Assembly (NCBI GenBank): GCA_951800555.1
Contig: CATOJU010000002.1
Location: 1 to 27,840, forward strand
Length of the DNA: 27,840 nt
Source: an uncultured Rickettsiales bacterium
GTDB lineage: Bacteria; Pseudomonadota; Alphaproteobacteria; Rickettsiales; UBA1997
Direction of reading: 5' to 3'
Position numbers and translations under genes: made by a program. Below, piece after piece: positions 15,501 through 24,500 of this stretch (positions are counted from its first letter, which is position 1; each line of letters opens with the position of its first letter). The notes under the pieces are model-generated. The model did not search any database, was not told the DNA's origin, and saw only the letters and a list, made by a program, of their open reading frames with translations.

Positions 15501-18500
15501 CAAAGCTCCAATTCTGATTATAATCATTTTCTCCACAACTTCTAACAAAACAATTTTTAGGATGTAATGGTTTTATACCTGGATCGGTTTCATCCTCAGA
15601 AGTAGAATCTTTAGTTGAATCAGCATTTGGCATAAATTTATAACCATTATCTGTTTTTCTACATTCTAATACTATATCATGGCTATAATAAGGTAAGGTT
15701 TTACCATTTATTTCACCTTTTATTTCACCTTTTATTTCACCTTTTATTTCACCTTTTATTTCACCTTTTATTTCACCTTCTTTTATATAATTATAAAAAT
15801 AATCTTCATTACATCTATAATGCATTTGATATGATTTATAATGTTTTTTTCCTATATCAACTTCTTTCATACTTTCATTTTCTAATTTTGCTCTTGGATA
15901 TTCAACTCCATTAAAATTATTATTAACCAAATGCATATTATTATATAAATAATGCAATTTAGACTCTTCTGCATAATGTAATATCTTTCCAGATATTTTT
16001 GTTTTATTAGGATTATCAACAACATTATAAATTATAGGTAAAAAAGTCGTACCATATTTATGATGAACAAGTTGTTCAATGTCTTCTGAATAATCCATAC
16101 CAGATACAGTATTCCCTTCATTACATGTGTTTGGTATAAAATAATCACCTATATCAGTTATTCCTAAAGACCAACCAGTAACTCTTTCTCCAATTTTTAC
16201 AGTTGTATTACAAATTACTTTACCATCTTTACTAGAAGTAAAATTTCCATCGGCATCTAATCCAGCACTTAAAAAACCTCCTTCATTATGAGCTCTAATA
16301 CCATCATAATTTAATATTCTACCAGCAACTACATGTTCAGGTTCAAATTTATATATAGTACAAGTTTTTAAATCTTTATAATTACCGCAAACCCTACTAA
16401 ATGAATCTAGCTTTTCTCTAGGATTATTATCACCATTATAGTAGCCATAAGGTATAGTTTTTGACAATGTTCTATTTAATGAAGCTATCAATGGATTACT
16501 GTAGTTTTCATCATTATAGGAATCATATTTATCTCCCTTATAATTTTTATATTGTTCATTATCATATATTCGCATTAATAACATTAAATCATACAATGTA
16601 AAATCAAAAGTTTTACAACTTTTAAAAAGAATACATCTTGTTTCTTCATAAACTTGTCCCCAACTTCCATCTTCGTAACATCTTCTTTTTGGTCTAATAA
16701 TATTTCCTTCTTCATCAAGTCCACGGTTTGCAAAAGTTCTTAATCTTTCATCTTCTCTTCCATTATCTTCTCCACTTGTATCAAAAGTAGAATCGCATAC
16801 ACCTTCAACTTCCACATATCTTAAACCATATTTATTACTACTTTTATCTTTATCAATCAAAGAAGTTTCTAAAACTATGGTTCTAGGCCATTTAGCCCCA
16901 CCAGTTACATAATCCGCCAAAGCTGAACCCTTTTCCTCTATTTTATTACCTTTTCCATCAATTATAGTAAAATTAACAAAGTCTGGTGAGATATCTAATC
17001 CTAAATTTTTAAATTTTGTATCCATCACTCCATTAACACTATTATCTAGTGTTGGTACAATAATTGTACTTGCTATATCATTATTTTCTAGATAAAAATT
17101 CTTATTTTCAATAAAAATTGTTCCTCTAGTTCCTCTTACATTTTTTATTATTTTACTATTAAAATCATTAGAAAAATTAGTATGGTATATATCCAACATT
17201 TCACAACCTCTGAAACATCTATTAAATACAGGACCCCATACACCATCACTTGTGCAAATTCTTTCAGGTTTGATTCCACTATCTTCATTCGCACCAAAAT
17301 CTGCTCTTCTTTGGTCAATAGCAAATTCTTTATTTCCTTTTTCTATTTCATTTTCGAATTTTTTAGATAAATATTCAAGCTGATTCGAAAAATTACTTCC
17401 TGAAATTTCATTAAATGTTGAACCCCTATTGTAATAACCGTAATCAGTTCTGCATATACCTTGAGTTTTCTTTAAATATTTATTTATATTTATACTAGAT
17501 TCGTCTTTTTGTTCTCTAAATATTTGAGTAATATTTCTACTTATAAAACTACTTGTACTAGTTTCATTTATTTTTCCACTATTATTTCTAGGTGCACCTA
17601 AATTTTCCCAAGAAGCACCACCGCTATGTTTCCAAACAAAATATCTTTTTGAAGTTTCTTTTCTGTCATAACTAGTTATATCTTTTACAAATTTATTATA
17701 AATACCTTCTTTTTCATATATATTTTCATTTGCTGGATCTATTGCCAAACAAACATTTCTTTCGCAATAGCCACCAAAATCTTTGTTATAATTTGAATTA
17801 TAATAAGGATTATTTTGACTAAAATCATACATTTTTAACCAATAATTAAGTGCATTTTTATTTGCATTACTTGTATAATCAGTATTATAATTATAATTAT
17901 TATAATAGTAGTTATTTCCTAAATCTTTTTTATCTATTAAACTTAAATTATAAACATCATTTACAACCATCCATTCACCTTTTTGATTACATTTTCTTAC
18001 CGGGTATCTTTCTGATTTTTTTGTAAAATCTTCCTTTGATCTAAATTCATTTTTTAATATATCAACTCTATTATTTTGACCAATAATATGATTAATAAAA
18101 TTAGATCTTGTTGTTACAGTACTCAATAATTCATCAGAATTATCATAATTCACATCAATTTTAATACCAATATTATTTTTTATTACCATCTCTTCATTAT
18201 TATCACTTCCTCTTACTTTATAATTAAGACCAGCTGGACTATAACCAGTTAAACAATCATAAGCTACTTCTAGCAATGCATAATCTTCTGAAATAACTTT
18301 TTTCCAAGATGCAAACCCATTGGATGCACCCCTTTTATCAACTGTTGTTGCATTTTTTTCTTCATTGTTTACAAAAGTTTTGTAATCTGTCATAGGAGCA
18401 GCTTTAAATGCATCTATTTCAGAATATTTAAATACATTAGTAGAATCTGTACTTAAATCTTTTTCATCTCCAACATAACCCGATACATCGTCATAGGCTA

Positions 18501-21500
18501 TACCATCGCAAGAATATCTTTCACAACTATTTCCAACTAGTAAATATTCGTAAATTTTATTTCCATTTATATCCTCTTGAACTGTACATATTGCCTTTGG
18601 AGCAGTGTCAAAATTATCTTCAGACCATTTCCAATAACCATTACATTCACCATTAATTGTTCTAATTCCGCCAATACAATTTTTATTGTAATAATCAGTC
18701 TCTTTAATATATTCATCTTTAAATTTAATATATTCTTCGCCTTTTTCTTTTAATATTTCATCAATATCAATTGTGCTATATTCTGTTTTTTTATCTTGTA
18801 AAAATTTTCTCATTTCTTCATCAGTGACATCGCAATAAATGCTAGAATCAAATTCAGCATGTCCTAAATTAGAAGAGAATATTACACTTTGCATAAATCC
18901 TGCAATTTTTTCATTGGTTCTCCATAAATGTTGTTGATAATCTTCAACTTTTAATAAATTTGCCTTCTCTTTTTCTTTAATTTCAGCTTCTGTAAGTCCT
19001 AAAATTAAATTATCATCAGTATATTTATTGCTACTATCATAATATCTTATAGCCGGGCATATTTGAGGAGTTACTAGATTTACACATAATCCGTATTCTC
19101 TTGGCGTCATCTCTCTTGTTGTAAAATAACCATCAGGTAATACATCATTTTTACCTTTAGTTTTACAAGCGCAGATAGTTTCCTGCTCTCCTTCCCGTGT
19201 ATATATATTTCCATTAAAATTAAAACCACCTTTATAACAAGCTTTTATTTCTTCTACATTTTCAGTTGTTATATCTGTCACTTTAAGATATTTTTCACAA
19301 TCCACCTCTTTTATATAATCCCATTTTAATGATCTCAGATTAAATTTTGGTTTTTCGCATTCGTGGCCCTCAACTCCTTTTTCACTTTGTTTACAATAAA
19401 TATAGACTTTTTTTGCTACTAAACAATTTGGATTAGCTCTGCTTGTATTGTCTAATAAACACTTTGTTTTATAACCTCTACCTTCAATATCTTTAAATAC
19501 AATTACTTGAGGTAAATTACCAGTAACAATTCCTGGATTTTGTGATTTTGCAACTTTTAATATATTTTTAATATCATTATCTGCAATACAAATTTCATTA
19601 AATCCACCATAACTTTCATTATATCTTTTTACTAAAGCTGTTTTTCTTGACATTATTTCAGATGATAAATCTCTATTAATAGTAAAATTATCACATCTTT
19701 TTCTACATTCTTCAATATTTACTGCACATTTTTTCTTACAATTCTCTATTTCTTTATTATAAATATCTTTTACAGTTACTCCTTCATCTATTATATATTC
19801 ACCTTCTTCACCATTTTCTTTATCACAATCAGGTTTTATTGTACTACTTATAGTGCTTATTTTACTTTTTAAATTATTAATAAGAGCATTATCTTTTTTA
19901 CCCCTTTTTGCCTCTTCTCTTTGGAGAGTATCTAGACTTGTATAATAATCAAAATATAATTGAGAACAATAACTTCTTTCAAAATTAATACCAAAGCCTT
20001 GTTTTTCACTATATGCTCTTTTAACTACACGATCTCCCACTGGTCTATTCTCAAAGCTACCATCAATTTCTATTATAGAATTTACATCATTTTCTCGCAT
20101 CACATAATCTTCTTTTGCAGTTTTTGTAATGTATTCATAGTCCTTTAAATTAGAATCGTTAGGTATTAAAAACGCATTTATATATGGAGTATTATATAAA
20201 AAACTATTTTCATCTAATTTTAATATAAATTTATCTAAATATGGTATATTTCTCTCATAACAACCAACACCACTATCTACAATTTTAAAACATTCATTCT
20301 CAAGTTTTTTAACAACTCCTTTAATTCCATTAGTATATTCTGGAATATCAGTAGCACATATACCATTAGCTTCATTATTCTCTTTACTTACTAATGCTAC
20401 TTCATAAATACAAACTTTTGGTGTATAACATCCTTTTTTATCAATATCATAAGTTTTATCCATAACATATTTAAATGGTGCTGTAGTTGGTATATTATTA
20501 CTACTATATTCAACAATATATGGATAGCTCCTTTTATTACTAACTTCAATTTCAGATATAAAATCGTTTTTACTACTATATTTATTTTTATAATCAGAAT
20601 CATTCGTACCATTCATAAAATCATAGCTAAACTTAAAAGCAGGATTAAAGAAATCTGAAATAATATCATTCATTTTTTCTACATCCCTAGCGCGACCAAA
20701 TGGTTTTCTACCTATTTCATAAACATAATCAGAAAATTTATAATATTGCATTAAAACAAAAGTTGGATCAAATAATTCTGGTGTATTTCTTGGAGTTATT
20801 AAAGTATAAAACAAGAAAGGGTGAGTATATAGTGGAACTGGTACTGCTTGAGTTTCTGTATAAAATAATTCATTTCCATTTGTACTATCTTCAAAACCAC
20901 GACATCTAGATAAATCTCCCAAAGGTTTTCCATACTCATCAAGTTTACAATCGTTTCTGTTTTTTAATTCATCATTACTATACTTATTACCAGTATAGGC
21001 TATTATGTTTGTTGGAACATATTGGTCGTATTCCCCATTTTTATCAGAACAGGAAATTAAATTATTACAATCTTTATATTTTTTTAAATGTTTACCATTT
21101 CTCATAGTAAAAGCATCACTAATACCATCACTATTATTTTTCCATAGTTTTTTAATAAAATTAACATCATAACTTTTTAAACATCTTAATATTTCTGGAT
21201 CAAGACAATTTTCTAAATTATCTTCCCAACATTCTTCTATTTGGTTGCCATCTTTATCTAATTTATAATAAACATATTCATAATCAGCTACTTCATAATA
21301 ATTAATTTCACCGGTTTTATGCTGTCTTCCTTTTTTATCAAATTTATCGGTATTTCTGTCGCCAATAAATCTTTCTAATTTACAAGCTCTTATTATATCT
21401 TTAGCAAGAACGGTATTATGATAAAATCTATTTCCATTTATATCAATATTGGATTCTAATTTGCTTCTTATATCTCTTTCTACAGTATCATATCTTGGAT

Positions 21501-24500
21501 AATACATATATAAATAATTATTATTATCTATAATATTACCACTAATAATAAGACCACTATCTGGGATATATCTTGAATTAGAAATAGAATTAAATGGTAA
21601 TTTATTTCTATCAAAATAATCCAATATATGATATCTACTACTATTCATATAATATATAAATTTACCTCTATGTAATTTAACAGTTGAATCTGTAGTTTGA
21701 TATAATGCTTCAGCAACACAAGGGTGATAACATTCTTCATAATCAGGATAACTTTTATCAAATAAATGAGCAATAGCACAACCAGAAGCACCAATAGCAC
21801 AACCTGCTATATAAATAGCTCCAAGAACACCATAAGTAGTACCTTTAGCTGCTATATGTCGCTGATAGTATTGTTCAGCATCAAAATAAATAAATTTAGT
21901 ATCTTTAAGTTTATACAATTCAGTTTCTAGTCCTATAGCATTTGCTTTTGTCCAATAATCTTTAGATTCTTCTTCTTTACCATCTTCAAGATCAAGATCT
22001 TCTTCTAAACAAAGACCTCCATTGCATTTCTTTTCTAATTTATCTTCAAAATGCGGTGTTCCAGCAACATTAGAATTAGAATTTTCATCGACAATAGAAT
22101 CTCTAAATACCAATATTTTATCATCTATTATTTTTGTTCTCAATCTATCTGATTTTTTTCCGATATTAAAAAAATTTCCAAGAATACCTTTTTTTTCATC
22201 CAATTGTGATAAATAAACTGTTTTTTCATCTTCATCTCCGTTAATTTGAACTTCTAAACATTTATCTCTAAATTCGCTTTTTTCTCTTGTACCACAATTA
22301 TTTTTTGATGCATCTGTAACACTAGTAGGATATCTAGAACACACTGTTACTGAGCATTTTTTAAAATCTGGATCACCTTTTTCATTAAATCCAACTTGAC
22401 ATTTTTCCATACTATTATCCAAAGAAGTAGCTATTGTATTTTGTGTTATTAAACCATCTGAACCACAATATGCTTCCAATTGATTACATTTTTCACCTTT
22501 TTTTCTTTTACGCAAAGGATCACTAAAATTTGTTGTATATATATAATTAGATCTATTTAAAGGTATTGAATCAGCCATTTTTTTTCCGATAACTGCATTA
22601 ACATCTTCATTATCATAATTTTCATAAAAACTGCAACCATTAGATTCTTTATCAGTTGTAGAAGGAGCAAGACTAATAGAAGTTTCTGATAACTGTTCAT
22701 TTCTATGCTTAATAGCTTCATTTATATTAATAGATTTTTCTAAAGGAATAGGTTTTAGTAACCAATTATATTGGTCACTTCTTAATTTACCCCTTGAATC
22801 AACTACATTAACCAAAATCTCCCTATCATCAGGTTTCATTGTTTCAATTTCATTAATACAAGCAGCTTTTAAAAAATTCTTAACATCTGTATCCATAGTA
22901 TATATGATATCATTACTCAATGAACTAATTACTCCTTTTTCATCATAATCATAATACAAACCACAATCTATTATAGTTTCAGCTAATTTATTATATTTAG
23001 ATTTATAATTTTTACATTTATAAACATATTCATCTAAAAAATTTTCTTTATCACTGTTTAATAAATTTAAATTAGCTATTAATTCATTATCAAAATAATC
23101 AATTCCCAGGCCAGCATTAAAATCCAATCCAACTATTCTAGCATTATGATATAAAATATTATTATCCAAATTTTGGCAAACTCCATTATATTTTTCTATT
23201 TCTAAATCTCCAAAACTTCCTGAATAATTAGAAGAATTATATTTAAATTTCATATAATATTCAGAATCATTAAATTTATGATTTGTAGAATTATTTTTAT
23301 AATAACTTTTTGAAGAATCATCGTTTTCTTCACTATACGAAAATACTGAATTTAATATAGAACCTTCGTTAGTTTTTAATAAATCATCATATACTTTTTC
23401 AGTATTATAGGAAGAAGAATAATTATTTCTACAAAGAACATAACTAGTATTAGTATTATAATTAGCAATTAAATTATTAGAATCTACAAAATTTTCTTTT
23501 GAAATTGTAATACTTAATTCGTAGCACGGAATAATATTTAAATTCAAATTATTAAAACTTTTATCAAATTTGCTACTTATTAAAAAAGCATCCTCACAAT
23601 ATACAGGTATATTTTCTTTTTCAAATAAGTTTAAGTCAATCTGTTTTGTCATATAAGGTTCATATATACATTTTTCAGCATCTTCTTTTTTTTTCTCTTT
23701 TTGTTTGCAATCATAGCTATTACCATTATAATCCAATGCCGTAATATCATACGATTTTTCGTCACATTTACTATTTTCTTTTTTACAATCATTATATTTT
23801 TTTAATTCTTCTTCACATTTACCTAACAAATTAATAACTTCTTGAATATTATTTTTTTTATCTTCACATTCTTTTCTTTTTTTATTAGTTCTTTCTTTTG
23901 TTTTAGTTAATTCTCTACTAATATTTAACATATTAGCATTTGCAACTCTAATTCTTTCTTCCGCCGTCATAGAAAAACAGCTTTTAAGATAACAATTACT
24001 TCTTCTTTTATTTATACCTCCTCCATAGGAATAATACCTTTCTTCTGGAGCTACTCCGCTACAATCATAATCCGTATACACCGTTTCACCAGTTGAAACT
24101 TCAGTTTCTTTTCCATTCTCATCTTTTATTTTAAATTTATTTTCTTTTTTCTTTTCAACTAATTTACAATCTTTTTTCTTATTAAGATAATTATGTTTTT
24201 TTATATCAAAATCTTTATCACGAAATTTTAATTGGGAAATTATTTTTTTATTTTTTATAGCATAATCAGTTTCAGAAACAACAGAAATATTACCATTATT
24301 ATCCCAAATGTAAATATTTTCTAAATCGGAACAATATATAGGTTTTTCTTTTGGAAAATATTTCATTCCATATTGATCTTCCAACCAATAGTATTCACTA
24401 CAATATTTAGCATCTTTTTTTTTACTAGTTAATATTTTATCCAATTCTTCACTAGTTAAATCAGCGCAACTTTTCAAATAACAATTTGGAGCTTTAAATT

